Positions 12,037 through 24,526 of a stretch of 64,000 nt of DNA are shown here, in pieces. This DNA is from Furcasterigmium furcatum (lineage: Eukaryota > Ascomycota > Sordariomycetes > Glomerellales > Plectosphaerellaceae), in NCBI GenBank assembly GCA_001599815.1, contig BCIA01000004.1, positions 5,358,082-5,422,081 of the forward strand, read 5' to 3'. The notes below the pieces were generated by a model that saw only the letters and a program-made list of their open reading frames with translations, did not search any database and was not told where the DNA came from. Both the position numbers and the translations under genes were made by a program. How positions within the stretch are numbered: the first letter of the stretch is position 1; every line of letters begins with the position of its first letter.

Positions 12037-12528
12037 TCAGTCCTCGAAGACGGCGGACTCAGCAACCGATGTCATGGAAGCGAGCTTGCTCTTGGAGCCC
12101 TTCTTCGAGGAGCTGGGACGGGACAGGCCCATGGCACGTTGCCTCCTCGCCGCCTGCTGGCGGCGGCGCTCCTTCTCGTTGGTGGAGTAGCGGAGAGCGG
12201 CCTCCCTCTGCATGGCCTCGCGCTGGCGCTCGAGCTGCTCGAGCTCGAGGAAGTTGTCGGCGTTGGCCCGAGGAGGCGAGGTGGTGGTGCTGCTGGCGCC
12301 GGAGATGCTGTGGGAGTCGTCCTCGAAGGTGTCGGGGAGGAAGAGGTCCTCATCAGAGAGGTATGAGGTGGGGCGGTCCGACTCGGAGGAGGTCAGGGAG
12401 TCGCGTCGCGGCCAGGAAGGGAAGGCGCAGGACCTGTCGTGCGCGATCATGTTGCTGCTGGTGATGTCCATGGGGGCGGAGATGGACATGGCGCCCATGG
12501 AGCTGTATGAGCCGTATGAGCCGTACAT
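12037..12528 (-). CDS. Conserved small hypothetical protein, acidic motif and basic tail
   Basis: A single exon gives 163 aa. The N-terminus is Ser/Met/Tyr-rich. A Ser-rich segment leads into the acidic motif LSDEDLFLPDTFEDD (about residues 57-71). A predicted coiled coil follows (NFLELEQLERQREAMQREAA), then a highly basic stretch (KERRRQQAARRQRAMG) and a Ser/Lys-rich tail. I recall short Sordariomycete proteins with the same order (SDxDLF-P-FEDD followed by an Arg/Lys-rich tail) that have no assigned function. The basic region suggests nuclear location, but no DNA-binding fold is visible. It has a TATA element and an exceptionally long gene-free upstream region. Confidence 0.75.
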   Translation of the reverse strand: MYGSYGSYSSMGAMSISAPMDITSSNMIAHDRSCAFPSWPRRDSLTSSESDRPTSYLSDEDLFLPDTFEDDSHSISGASSTTTSPPRANADNFLELEQLERQREAMQREAALRYSTNEKERRRQQAARRQRAMGLSRPSSSKKGSKSKLASMTSVAESAVFED

Positions 12529-12631
12529 GGCTGCGGTGTTGTGAGGGTGGGTGTTGTTGTGGGATGGCAGTCGAGATGTGGATATGGGATGGTGAGGGTC
12601 TCGAGTGTCAAATCCGGGGAAGGACGTTCGT

Positions 12632-12639
12632 CTTTATAG
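12632..12639 (-). promoter_or_regulatory. TATA box of the 163-aa hypothetical gene
   Basis: CTATAAAG on the minus strand lies about 104-111 bp upstream of the ATG at 12528, the same spacing as at other TATA-containing genes here. Confidence 0.5.
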
Positions 12640-15600
12640 AACAGGCTGTCATGAAGGATCTCGGGACGGGATGAAGGATGGGTCTCCCCCACGGGAGTCC
12701 TGTAGAGTCTTATAAGATGGGTGGGCCGCGTCAAAGGGGGTCGAGACGAGGAACTGGGAATGTGTCCCGGGGCGGGTCCCGAACGAAATTCGGTGGAATG
12801 TGAGCCTAACTGGGATTCTGGGGCGCTCCCGACCGCTACCTCGGGAGGGGGGAGGGGTGTGAGGGGCGTGCGGGCAGGGCCCAGGGGGCGTGTGGGAGGG
12901 CCGTGTCCGAGGGCCGGAGACAAGGACGCGCTGGGAGGGTGTGCGGGTGAGCGGGCAAGAGGGAGGGCGAGTCAGCAGCACTCCTCCGACGGGACTGAAT
13001 ACCGACAGGCTAGGGGATGTGACCGAGGCGGGCGACGGAAAATCCGCGAAACAGACGCCCCAAAAGGAAGGAAAAAGCAGGCCCGTGGCCCGTCGTGACT
13101 CAAGGGTCGCCTTGCTCGTCGGCGGTCAGAAAAACGAACGCTGGCGCGGGATGCGGCGCTCAGATGTGACAGCGACGACTGTACGAGTAATTCCTGGATA
13201 CTTGCTTTTCGGGCGGTCGGAGGGATTCGGGGGCACAGGATGACGGTTTGTCGGTCGGAAGCTATTTATGATCAAATGTTACCGAAAGCTGACCCGTGGA
13301 GGTGATGCTGCCAGCGAGGGATGATGTGTCCAGCAGACACCGACGTGGGTGGTAACCTGATTGCGCGAGGCAGCCTGGGGGGCGGTGATGACGACTCGAG
13401 GTGAGTGCTGCGCAGTGCTGCGGACACGGTACATGGCACAGCGGCCGGACGACAGAGCCTGGATTTCGAAATCAGGTTCCCGGCCCAAGACGCAATGACA
13501 CGCGCAGGAGTCATCGGGGCTGGGCTTGGGGACACGAGACAGGCCAGCCCAGAATGCGCTGGACGCAGCTGCATCGCCCAGAGCCGTGATGCTTCAGCTC
13601 ACCGCAACGCAGGTGCATTTGCGGACAGCCGTTCGCTGGCCATGTTTCCGAGCGTTGGAGCGGTGTTTGACCGCCTCCGTCCAGGCGCTGTCCAGGCGTT
13701 GCGAAAAGGCGGTCCAGGCGGAGGGCGACATTCGCATGCGGAATTGATTGGGCGTCGGCCCAGGAGGCCAGAGAGCCAGCCGGCACTCTGCCCCGGAGAA
13801 GAGACTGGACACCGACAGAGCCAGCCGGGCCGGGACCACCCCCAACCCAGCCCAACACTTTGGCCCAGCACCCAGGTCCTTCCACCCGCGCCCCCAACCG
13901 TCGGCGGACAAGGAGCTGAGACCCCCAACCGTCGAGGCCCAAAGCCAAAGGAACGGCCCCAGGGGGCCTAGTTCCCCGGAGTGCCTCTTTTGCAAGGGGA
14001 CCGACCGGACCGAGGGTATTTGGGAATGTACTTTGGCCGGGGGTGTCTGAGCGCCGGGACCGCACGGGCGAGAGAAGAATAAGGGGGTGATCATCCCTTG
14101 GAGGTTTTTGTCCTATTGTCTGTCAATGTGTTTTGTTTGGCGAGACGGGATGCATGTGGAAGTGCCAAAGCCACGGCGGCTTTGACGAGAAGAGTCACTT
14201 GTGACAGATGACCGGCTGGCCCTCGATGCGTTTGTTGCCTGGCCACCCAGCTGTTCCGGCGGAAAGATACAGACAGACGTGATTGTCATTTCGCCGCTCA
14301 CAATTGGGCACCGAGCCCGGAATTGCGACTATTGACCCGACCATCGGGGAAGAGCAAACCAGGGGACCCCCAAACTCCCCCCACCGCCCTCCAGCCCTGC
14401 CCGTTTGGTACTTAGGTACCTCCCTGAGGCGTGGAGGAAGGAAGGGAAGGTCAAAGAGGAGCTCCTTCCCTCCCGTGGCATGCTCCGCGGGATGCCACAC
14501 ACGCCCCTACCATATTCCTTTTCCCACGCCCCCTTGACTCCCTCCCGCTTTCTTTCCCAAAACGGGCCCCGGCCCCCGGCGATTGTCTCGGGCAAGTCCA
14601 ATCCGCCGGGAAATTGGGGGAAAGAAGCACCGCTGGGGCAATCAACCCAGCGGCCAGCCCTGTTCCAGGGGGAGAAGTGGCGGTAATGATTCCCCGGATC
14701 ATCCACTGCAGCCATCCGTCGCTTGAATCTTCTCCCGGCAGCATCCCGCGAGACATTTTGGGCCGCTCGGCTGGGAAAAGCAGCGCGCCGCCAGCCGTTT
14801 ATGCCTACCTCCCTCTCCTTTTCCTTTCTTTGCTTTCCAGGGTTTGAGTTTGGCCGGCGCAACAGTTTCCCAGTCTGTCGGAATTCCGTGGATCCCATTG
14901 TCTAGAAGCGACAGGCACAGACAAACAAGCAATGAAAGGACGAGGGCATGAACAATGCGCGCCCCTTTGTGGCAGCCCTCGGCCGCGGCGGCGATTCATT
15001 CATTCCATCGCAGCCCTTGCGTTCGCTCCATCCCTTTGATTGATCAGACAACGCCCCCGGCCGGCCATCTCGGCGTGAAGTCGCAGAGGCAACGCACAGG
15101 GCCGAATGGCTATATTCGATACGTGGATGGCCTCTTGCATGGCGGACCTCTCATAAGCTGAATGTGCCGAACCTGCGTCCCATTCGCGGCACTTCGCCTC
15201 CTTTTGCCCCCTCCGCGATGCCTCCCAGTCGCATCGCCCGGACGGTGCCTTGCCGTCGCCGCCGGTGACTCGACAGGACTCGCGAGGCCAGTATCGTGTC
15301 GTTTGCGAGGGCCGCCGAGGCAAGCAATTGTCAGCAGGCACCCGTTCGCATCCATACAACAACGCGATACGATCACGGAGCCGAGCTGGCAGGCAACTTT
15401 GGAGGCTGACTGACTCCCGCGTGCGACGTTGCCGTGTCATCGTCAGCATTCCTGTCTGCCTGGCATTCCTTGTTTTTTTGCATCGACTGGACGCTCTGGC
15501 ACGGGATTCTCGGCCGGATTACAACGTCCTTGTCTTGCGGCCAGCCCTTCTCATCAACGTCAGCATGCAACAGTATCCTGACGTTAGCATTGTTACATTC

Positions 15601-18600
15601 TTACTATTCCTCCGCGCCGACCAGCCTCGTACACACACAAGTAAAACCGTAGTTGGTCTGACTCATTCACCTATACGCGATGCGCATCTCGTATCCTCTC
15701 GAAACAGCGACCTGCGACCGTCCGTCGACACCCATTCGATGCTTACGAAGTTCAGGTGAACCGCCGCCACGGCGCTCCGTGTGGTCGCTAATCGAAGGCA
15801 CTGGCTGTCCTGTCATGACACCGAAGCGAGGTTGTCCATCCCTTCGCATCGCTCGCCAAGGCTTGCTTGATTCGCACTTGACAGAAGTACCCTACTCGCT
15901 GGAAGCTTCTCGTCAGTATCGCGCTCTTCCTATCACCGAAAGGGGCCGACGAAAGAAGCCCTGTCCTTGCGATACCGACGGCCCATTGACAGCTCGGTGA
16001 CCGCTTGTCCGGCGAAAGGCACTATTCCAGTCTCTCCACCAACCACGGCTCCTCAAATCGGAAACTCCAGGTATGGGAGCTCTAAGGTCGCTTCATACGC
16101 TCACACCCACACTGTTCAGCGCGGGAAGGCGGATGATCTACCGCGCATTTCAGTCGCCATCATTTTGACCGCCAGTTTGACTCCTTTCTCGGTCGCTCGT
16201 CTCCCGCCCTCCGCCATTCACGGGAGTCAAATGCCACCGATGGTTCCAGGCATCAAACAGGTGAGGTTGTGAGGCAAGCTGAGCGTCTCGACTCTCTGCC
16301 TCCCATTGTTAGAATTCAGCCCCGGACGGGAGTCTCCCGCCCTCTCAGAGGGCCTGACGATCAAAGGGCACTCTAATGCGGAGCATCGGGCGGCTTCGAG
16401 GCCCGCTGGTAGTGTCCAGCCGTGCTGAAAGCAGCAATGATGAGAGTCGGAGGGCCTTCTCGGCCTCGAGGCGCGCTAAAAGAACGAGGTCCCCAGTGGG
16501 CGGGACAACACTCTCCGCCGGGTCCCTGCTGGTCCAGGCTGCTCTCGAGCGCTGGCAGCGTCGCCCGCCCGCTGGTTTCCCCGCCTGTCAGAAGCGGCAC
16601 CGATCGGCCGCGACCACGGTGCCCCAGGACCCTTGGAAAATCCCGGGTGAATGGGCGCCGCCAGTGTCAATAGGCTCCAAGCCAGAGACGAGATTACCCC
16701 GACCACGAGGAGCCTTCGGGGTATCGGTGCGCGACGACGAGGAGCACTCTCGGCTGTTTGCTTCCTCTTGCAACCAACGGAAGCCGTCGCCAGGCTCACC
16801 GGATTGCTCCCGGTCCGAGGGTCGTCGTCCATTTCCGAACCGATGTTCTTCTCGCTCCTCTCTCTGCCACCCGGATTCGCAATGACTCGCCGACCCATGG
16901 TTAGCTCGAGACTCGGGGCCCTCGCCGCGGGTCTTGTCTCGGTCTCCTCTCCGCAGGCGTGTCATCGAGTGGATTCATGTTCCCGGGCCGGTCTTCGCAC
17001 CCCCAACGGAGAATCCCCGGTCTTTGCCAAGGGCTGGGCACTTCGCCAGAGTCAGCAAGGCCTGAGAAGATTGGACCAATCGGATGGCGGGACAACCCAC
17101 GGTGAGTCCCATCTTTACCGAGGCGACGGTGAAGAGCTCATGTCCCACTGTCCGCTCGGCCACGTTTTTCACCCGGTAGATGACTTCGGCGGACTCCCGA
17201 GCTCCACAGAACAGCCTCTTTGACCGAGAGGCTGGGTCATCTCATCTCGGTTTGCCTCGAGACGCGGCCCGTTTGCCCCCAGCCGGGGACACTCCAGGTC
17301 ACTGCAATTTTTTCCGACATGGTCCCCGGCCTTTTGACGGCACAGAAGAGATTGCAGGTTGGCTCCTTCGATTCCGTCGCTGGAAAAAGGGCCGGGTACG
17401 TGCCGCTTGTCCACCGAAGCCACCGGGGAATGCTTCTAGAAGGTGGCCCCCTTGGGCATCGAACTGCCTCATCTGGAAGGTGAGTGCTTCCTGTATCTTA
17501 GACCGTCGGGCTGCACGGGAACAAGCGCCGGATATGGCGAACGAGGAGTTTCCCCTTGGAACGTGCTTCATTCACCCGTGCCGCTGTCGTCGCAGGAAGG
17601 ATGCAGAATTGCACTCGTCCCGCCAGCTCGAGTTCCATCCTGCCGGCACGTTGTCGTGGCGCATGCAGTGGAAGACCCTTGGAGCTCGATGGCGCAATTT
17701 GCTCTCAGAACAAAACGTGGGATCGTCTTGACAACAGCACTCGTAATCGATCATCCAAGCAGCCAGCCAGTCAGCCAGCCCTCGGACATTTCTGGCCTCC
17801 TGAAGCTGCTCCCAACCCCCACATCCTGCCACTTCGTCGTGGGGTCAGAGCTCGGTGACAGGCAATCGGTCACCGAGGGGCTTGCTACCACAACGCCCTC
17901 GACAATGCTGCTCTCGAGGCGGTCAAAGCAACTAAGATTGACCCCCATCTTAGCAAGGATGATGGGTGGCCTAGAGCCATGACATTGATTGCATTATCTG
18001 ATGGCTCCTTCACGGCCGGCGGCCAAACTGGATTTCATGACACAGCCTGGAGGGCTCCTGATAGAAGCACTCCTATTAAGTCGAGTACCTTGCTATGATC
18101 GCCATGGCAATCATCACCAACGGATGGGCGACGTCCAAAGCCCCGACGCACGATGCGGTATAGTCCAGAATCCTGTTGAGTGATCCCACGCCCTGCACGA
18201 GAGCCTATGATCCTTCGTTGTCGGCATGCTGTCCGCTGGTTGGGTGCAAACCTCAACCAGTCGAGCTGCATCACGACGAACCGAATGTCCCATGCCCGTC
18301 CGACCTGATGGCTCTACGAGGCAGCCCTCTTCTTTCAGGCGCGTCGTCAGCTGGAAATGCGCCAGGAGAGTGGCCGCCATCACTCGATGGCATTGCTTGA
18401 TCACAACCCCCACGCGGTGCTGAGGCGCCACATCCCACCCAATCGCGACCCGCGTCACACCCCTATCACCCATCACGCGTTTGGGGTGGTTTCACGGCGC
18501 GACGTGACGACCGGCGCGCGAAGATGGCAGCCTTCATCCGACGAGTGTGACGAGACAGAATGCCAGGCTCCAGCGGGCACCGCGGCATTATGCTGGGAAA

Positions 18601-21070
18601 GTAATCACCGAGGAGGGGATACAAAGCATCAAGCTTGCAAATCGGCGCTTGGCTCGCTGTCATGGGGCACCGTGTAACCGCCTGCCCCGCGCGGGGTTGT
18701 GACGGCGTCACTGGGGGCTCCGATAGCGCCGGTGATGTGATGCTCCGATGGCGGCTCTCCGCAACTGTGGTGATGGTGATGGGGGTGTATGTTGCCGTGG
18801 CTTTCCCGGACGCACCCGATCCTCTTCTGCTTCCCGCTCCCGCTTTTGTGCAGCTGCTGCTTGGCATGATCACCGTGGATCCTGCAGGATGGTTTCGGCA
18901 CCCACGCACGAGGTGCTCGTCGCTTCATTTGCCTGCCGGCCCTCGTGCTGCGAACGTGCCGTCTGGGAGGGGCGTGCAAAACACCGGTGCTGTCCAGGGA
19001 CAGTGCTGGCTTGAATTTGGTTCCTTGCACTGTTCAGAGCTTGGATAGGAAGGTGTACGGGGGTCGCCGATGCAGACCACACCACGTTAGATGAGTGTTG
19101 GATGAGTGTTGAGGCGGGTTGCTTGACTGAAGATCATCCAACATGCCGCCTCGTTGCTTCACTTACCCTGTCCCAAGGACTCGGGCGGTGGCAAGTGCAT
19201 CCTGCCACGCAACGAACGTTGCATCGCTCGGGATAATATGTGAGCTGGCAGGTTTATGGCCGGATAAACTGTTACATTGCATGGGGAGAGCTCACAGTGT
19301 CTGATCCCACATATCGGTCAGTCTGAAGATGGTCATCCCATGGTCCACCATGCGACAACGCAGCTACCCTGAGGTAGACATGTTGACTTTAATTCACATT
19401 TCGACGGCTCGCCCTAGAAGCTGGTTGATAGTAGCCTTGTACATCTAAGGACCAGCCACTCCATATGCCATGTCCGCCCCGGCCTGCACTCGGTCAGAAC
19501 CTGGCACCTCGCAACCTTCGCCGGCGATTCACTGAGTTGCCGCAGGACCCTTCGGTCCCTTCAGACAGCTCCAATATGCGCGACGACGTAATCTGCAGCG
19601 GCCCTTCCGTCCTCATATCTCTGCCCAGTGAAGAAGCACAGATCTTCCCCCAGATCTTCCCAAGAGTACCGCCGGCCGGAGGGGGAGGCCCGGAGCCGGA
19701 ACCCGGGCCCACCCCGTGCCTCCGGACGTCTCCACTCCAATTCAGACGTGCATGTCTCCAAATCCTCCGAACGCAAACGCATGTTGATCGACTCATGGGG
19801 AGTTGGGTACATAACCGCGCTCTGTCTCCCTGCGGCAAAGCAACATCCGGCAACCGGCAACCCTCCCGGCTTCCAGATTGCTCCCCGAAACGTGGCAACC
19901 GTTCGCCGACGCCCCTAGAAGCGCGCTAGAAGGATCGATGCTGCCGCTTTGTTGTCCGTGCCGCCGCGCGGCGCGAAACTCAAATTGTGCCCATCTCGAC
20001 GTGAGGGCGCAGGGCCGAGTCATATTTCGACTCGCAGGAGGGTTTCGCCGTCGGCTTTCCGCCCGAGAAGGCCTTCGGAAGGAGTAAGATTCTCCGTGAT
20101 GGAGGGCCGAGTTTCTAGCGCGGAAGAACATGTGTTCTAGCGCGCGTGAGACTGTCAGTGAGCACGGGTTCGCCACGTGAGATAGCCGAATCTCGATCTA
20201 AGCGGTGGGAGCCTGGGTCATGAAGGGGGAGTATGGATAGGAGATGGCGGTTGACTGACTAGGATGCGCATGTGGTGGTGACGGTGATGGAGAGTCAGGG
20301 GCATCTGCAGCTGCATATGGTCTCGGCATGTCCGTGGGGACTGTAGACATCGTGGTCTGGACATGACCATGACTCTCTCGATTCACAGATCTCCGGGCGG
20401 CATCGATATCTGGTTCGCCGGTCTGCTTGTTGGCCGAGCTCAACATCGGGAATGCGAGCGGTTCCGAAGGATTCTGATGGGAATGTGTCCCCGGCGGCGT
20501 GCATTTCGCGCTGAGATATCACCGAAATCCTCACAGGAATCCTACGGATTCCCGCAAGGCCGAGCAACCCAAGTGCCAAGGACGACAGCGATCCTCCGCA
20601 TGCACCCCGACGTAGACGTGGCATGTTGTGATGGGAAAGATAGAATACCATCGTCTCAGCCCTTTCGGGCTCGGACGTGCGAGCTCCTAATCCCAAGATA
20701 AATCCTGCCTGCTTGATTCCTACAGCTATGAATGTGCTCGCTAATGAGCCAGCTGGCGATGTCGTATGGCATCCATCCCTCGGCACCGGGTAAGTTGTGT
20801 CGCATTCCGGTTCCTTCCAGCTCTCCCCGCGCAGAAAGGAAGACCAGGTCCTTGTCAACACAAGCATACATCGAAACGAAGGAGCGCATCAAAGGCTCCA
20901 TCCTCCTCGCACTTGACCGTCTGCTGCACATGGAGATAAAGGCCGAGAACGACTGGAGAGCCCGATAGAGGAGCCAAAGAGTCGGCGAAGGAGTCGACCA
21001 GCCCAGTAGCAACATCCAGAAACACATCGAGTGGTAGTTTCCCGTGCCCGACAAGGTTCTTCCTCGTGTA
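12640..21070. other. Long gene-poor region
   Basis: Over 8 kb I find no exon chain with recognisable domains on either strand. The longest open frames (13405-13971, 14329-14898, 16376-16885, 16651-17223, 17180-17731, 20295-20867) are Arg/Pro/Ser-rich, overlap each other on opposite strands and lack splice-supported extensions. Base composition is not obviously AT-rich, so strong RIP is not evident. Small tandem tracts occur near 17760 (CCAGCCAGTCAGCCAGC) and 19090 (duplicated GATGAGTGTT). No tRNA or 5S gene was recognised. The region may hold regulatory sequence, non-coding RNA or lineage-specific genes I cannot see. Confidence 0.4.
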
Positions 21071-21350
21071 ATTATTCACCATAGGAACCTAATGGCAATA
21101 AAGATCTAGCGATGAACGTTGGTTCCCTATTGGAAACTGGGAGGTGAGGTGGGCTAAATGATCAATGTGTGAGTGGCTGACCAGGATGATCTCCTCTACT
21201 TCGGCGAAACATGTAGATGCCGCTTAGTAGGAACGGTTGACGCTGGAGGTAGTCATAGAGGGCAGAACGGCTGTCTTCTGGGCAATGGTCTCGATAGAAG
21301 GTGTCAAACTCTAAGAACGAAAGATCAACATACATGAGATGCCACAATGT
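21071..21350 (-). pseudogene. Probable relic of a metallo-beta-lactamase-fold gene
   Basis: On the minus strand one short frame reads VEEIILVSHSHIDHLAHLTS. This contains the metallo-beta-lactamase metal motif HxHxDH (HSHIDH, about 21158-21178) in its usual setting after a hydrophobic strand. The frame is closed by a stop 8 codons before this segment and another about 15 codons after it. An adjacent frame reads SALYDYLQRQPFLLSGIYMF, and a third downstream reads KLPLDVFLDVATGLVDSFAD. I could not build a splice-consistent gene from these pieces, so I call it a decayed copy. It could instead be part of an intron-rich gene I failed to resolve. Confidence 0.35.
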
Positions 21351-22008
21351 ATCACTTCAAGAATGCATCGGTGATGGCTGCGACAAGTAGTTCCACACCA
21401 CTACTTCCTGCTTGCTTTCTTGTTACGACGCTGGCAAGATGATACATCTACGTAGGACGACCTCGGGCTTCTAGGAGATGAAAGGTTCGGAGGAAACCTT
21501 GCATCCGGTTCGTGTCCCTCGAAAGTCGGGACCGAAGCCGATGGTCAGAAGATACGAGAAGATGTAGATACCACGCGGTTGAGATGACTGTTGCTCGAAC
21601 TCCCCGATATCGATTTGAATGTCGACTCAGGTAAGAATAAGTCCAGCAAGAGCCCGTATCAGTCCATTACTAGAACAAGTTGAGACATCATCTGACTGCC
21701 CAGGGATCGATCTGCAGCCCTGTCGACGCGGTTCTTCAAAAGACTGCCCTCTTGTACTCGAATCCCATTTGAGTGTTCGAATAGACTGATCTCAACTGCG
21801 GGGATCACTCGGCATCTACAGATTATATTGGTATGATCAGGTTCACTGGGTCTCTCATCATATCGGTGTACCTTGCATGAGAAGAACTGATGGAAGGAGA
21901 ACTTGAGATTATCGAAGCTAATTTTGAGCTACCGGCCGCATATTTGCAGTCATTGCGAGTGGCACCCCTTCGCATCTTGTTCTTCATCCTCCGATTTTAA
22001 GCCACCAC
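21351..22008. other. Gene-less 3' flank of the isochorismatase gene
   Basis: This is lower in G+C than its surroundings. A minus-strand patch (about 21361-21420) reads SSGVELLVAAITDAFLK and may belong to the same decayed locus as the HxHxDH relic. No complete gene was seen. Confidence 0.35.
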
Positions 22009-22851
22009 TTAGGCGGGCAGGACGTCCTGCCCAGGGAGGATGGTGCCGTTCTCAACAGCAGCCTTGTGGCCCCTGGCGAGGTTGCCATAGACGGGGTAGT
22101 ACTGGTCGAGCCAGGGCAGGACCTCGGCGCTGCCAGGGACCTTGCGCCAGTCACGCATCAGGTCCATGGCGATGGCGAAGGTCGAAGTGATGGTGACGCC
22201 GGCGGCGCGCATCTGGTCGTTGGCGGCATCGCGGATCAGCTCGGTGGTGGTGCCGGAGGCCTCGACGTTGGCCCAGACGCTGTAGCCCTCGGCGCGCAGG
22301 GAGAGAGCCAGGAAGGTCGTGCAGACGTCAGTGGTGATGCCGGCGAGGACGACCTGGGACTTGCCGGTGTCGCGGACGGCCTTGCGGAAATCGGCGTTGT
22401 CCCAGGCGTCGACCTCACCCTGGCGCTTGATCAGGGGGGCATCGGGGTAGAGGGAGGTGATCTCCTCGGGGAGGGGACCGTTGGGGCCTGGAAGGGTGTC
22501 AGCACGAGAGCCAATCTATCAGGACATCGAGGAGCATACCATTCTCAGCAGAAGTGGTCAGAACAACGGGCAGGTCGAAGATCTGGGCCAGGGAGGAGTG
22601 AGCCAGATAGTTGTTGCGGTAGAGAGAGGCGTCCCAGTCACGGGCGAGGTTGATCAGGCCCTCCTGGATGTCGACAATGAGGAGAACGGTGTCGTTCTTG
22701 TCGAGCCTCTCCTGACGGAAGCCTGTATCTCGTGTCAGTGATATTGGAAGGTGACGATTTGGTGTATCATACTGCTCTTGGGCCTGGACTTGGCGGCCGC
22801 AGTGGACACGAGAGCCGTGACGGCAAGGCTGACGAGAGCAGAGAACTTCAT
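22009..22851 (-). CDS. Secreted isochorismatase-family hydrolase
   Basis: Three exons (22851-22773, 22722-22540, 22487-22009) give 246 aa. The first 20 residues (MKFSALVSLAVTALVSTAAA) form a classical signal peptide, so the product should enter the secretory pathway. The mature part is an isochorismatase-like (cysteine hydrolase) fold. LLIVDIQEGL has the catalytic Asp44, PLIKRQGEVDAW has Lys108, and LAGITTDVC has the nucleophile Cys143, so the Asp-Lys-Cys triad is intact. Members hydrolyse isochorismate, nicotinamide, ureidoacrylate or N-carbamoyl compounds; which one applies here is unknown. The C-terminal 70 residues (RDWRKVPGSAEVLPWLDQYY) are common in fungal and bacterial hydrolases of this family. 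It has a strong TATA box. Confidence 0.88.
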
Positions 22852-22969
22852 CTTGACGAGTAGGAAGCGAGAAGTTGACTTGATTCAAGAAGACTTCGGT
22901 GCCCGAGCTGATTGAGAAGGAAGATGAGGATGAGGATGATTCGAGCCCTAAGTGAGGTTCTCGGGCAGG

Positions 22970-22978
22970 CCTTTTATA
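22970..22978 (-). promoter_or_regulatory. Consensus TATA box of the isochorismatase-family gene
   Basis: TATAAAAGG on the minus strand lies 119-127 bp upstream of the ATG. This is the best TATA match I saw in the window and suggests inducible transcription. Confidence 0.65.
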
Positions 22979-24526
22979 CCACGGCGGGCTCCCTCCTGGC
23001 CCTCATGAATCAGCGGTAAACAACCACACCTCGTGGTTCTCGGCCACGATCCGTCTTCTGACCATACGCCGTGGCCGCACCATCAACGCCGTTCCCAAGC
23101 CTCCACCATGCGCAATGATGTCGGTCTTCATCTCCGCTATCCAACGGAACCTCCACTAAGACCGTCGGACTGATCACGAAATTCTTGACAACGGCAAGTC
23201 AGCAGGGGATCAGCCGGGGCCCGAAATCGCGCAAGCAGGCTCGGCGAGTCGCATACCTCAGCGATTTGAAGCCATTCCAAAGTGTTTACTCAGCCATATG
23301 CCGCCGAACACACGGCACTTCCCCCACTGCCGCCTCGTGGGCCGGCAGCGGAAGTCCGCCAAGCATGCATGAACATCCATCTCCCGTCGCTCTCGACCAC
23401 TTAGAGGCGCCGGATGCGTGTCTCAAGGCGGGACAAGCCGCCAGTGAATGCGGAGCCGTCTTCCGCCGGTAGATGAACGTTGTGGCTGGATCTTCGACGG
23501 CTGTTGATGTTGCCAGGGTCCTTGTCATGTGGCAATGTTTGTTGCCGGCCAGCCCCTTGAAGGTTAAGGCGGGCCGGATCAAGGCCTCGGCCGCTAAAGG
23601 AAGGTAATTTAATGACGGGCAACAGGGCCCAGCTTCTCGAAGAACCCCGGAAGCGTGAATTATGTCCGAGTCATGGGCGGAGCGGTAGTCCATCATGATC
23701 CATCGCGAATCGCGAATTCCCCCTTTAGGAAACATGATGTGTCAGCCGCTGCAGAAGCAGTGTAACCAAGCTCGCAGGGCTGGCGGGGCGGAGATTCGAG
23801 GGGCAGAGGAGATCGCATGCGGTGCTTGGCCTATAGACAACGGCAAGGTCAGGTTCCTGGAGCTGGGCAGTTGTCCGGAGGATATGGGCCGAAAGACCTT
23901 CACGACTTTTCGCTTAGAACGGCATCTCTCTGTTGACGAGTGGGTAGGAATATGATCGGGCTGTTTACGCCCGGTTGGCACATCCTGAAGCAAGCTGGGC
24001 AAGATCAAGTTGCGGACAGGTTCGAAAAGGCAGAAACCAAGGGCATTTTCCTTGTTCTCTCATCCATCGTGGGCCCTGGACGACCACTGGTGTCGTCTGG
24101 ATGCGCAGCCACAGCAACCCCATATGACCCGAGCCACGCCGTAGCTTGAGCGATGGCAGCATCCAACCATCCAGTTAAGCTATTACCTAGCGCGAGTAGA
24201 GCTGGCGCCGGCCGGAAAATGATGCCACACTGAAACAGCCGGTGGTGATGAAGAGCGCGCCGGTGTGGGGTTGATATTCGGAACTGTCGTGGTTGACAGG
24301 TATAGAGGCGGATCAAGCCGTAGGTATTGTAATCTCGGGCTCCGAACCCGCCGAATTCTCCAGCATACTGCCTCCCGCACGCCTGCCTGCCTGCCAGTGC
24401 AGCCACCCGCCACACAGGCCCCAAGAGACCAAATCCAAAGTGCCAGCTCCCATAAACGCCAAACACCCTGCATGATGTATCCAGCGCAAAACCTGTATCA
24501 ACACATGCCCGGCGTCAGGAGCCTCC
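22979..24526. other. Intergenic region, no gene recognised
   Basis: No motif-bearing open frame on either strand. The upstream sequence of the secreted hydrolase gene and the 3' flank of vps24 are the likely content. Confidence 0.4.

Noticed and set aside
14329..14898. 189-codon minus-strand open frame in the gene-poor stretch
   Set aside because: No motif, overlapped by similarly long frames on the plus strand, biased composition.
21721..21790. Possible tRNA-like segment (contains CTCGAATCCC)
   Set aside because: No acceptor or D-arm pairing can be drawn around it; the B-box resemblance is partial.
12529..22008. RIP-degraded transposon
   Set aside because: The stretch is not A+T-rich and shows no transposase, reverse transcriptase or terminal repeats that I could see, so I do not call a mobile element.
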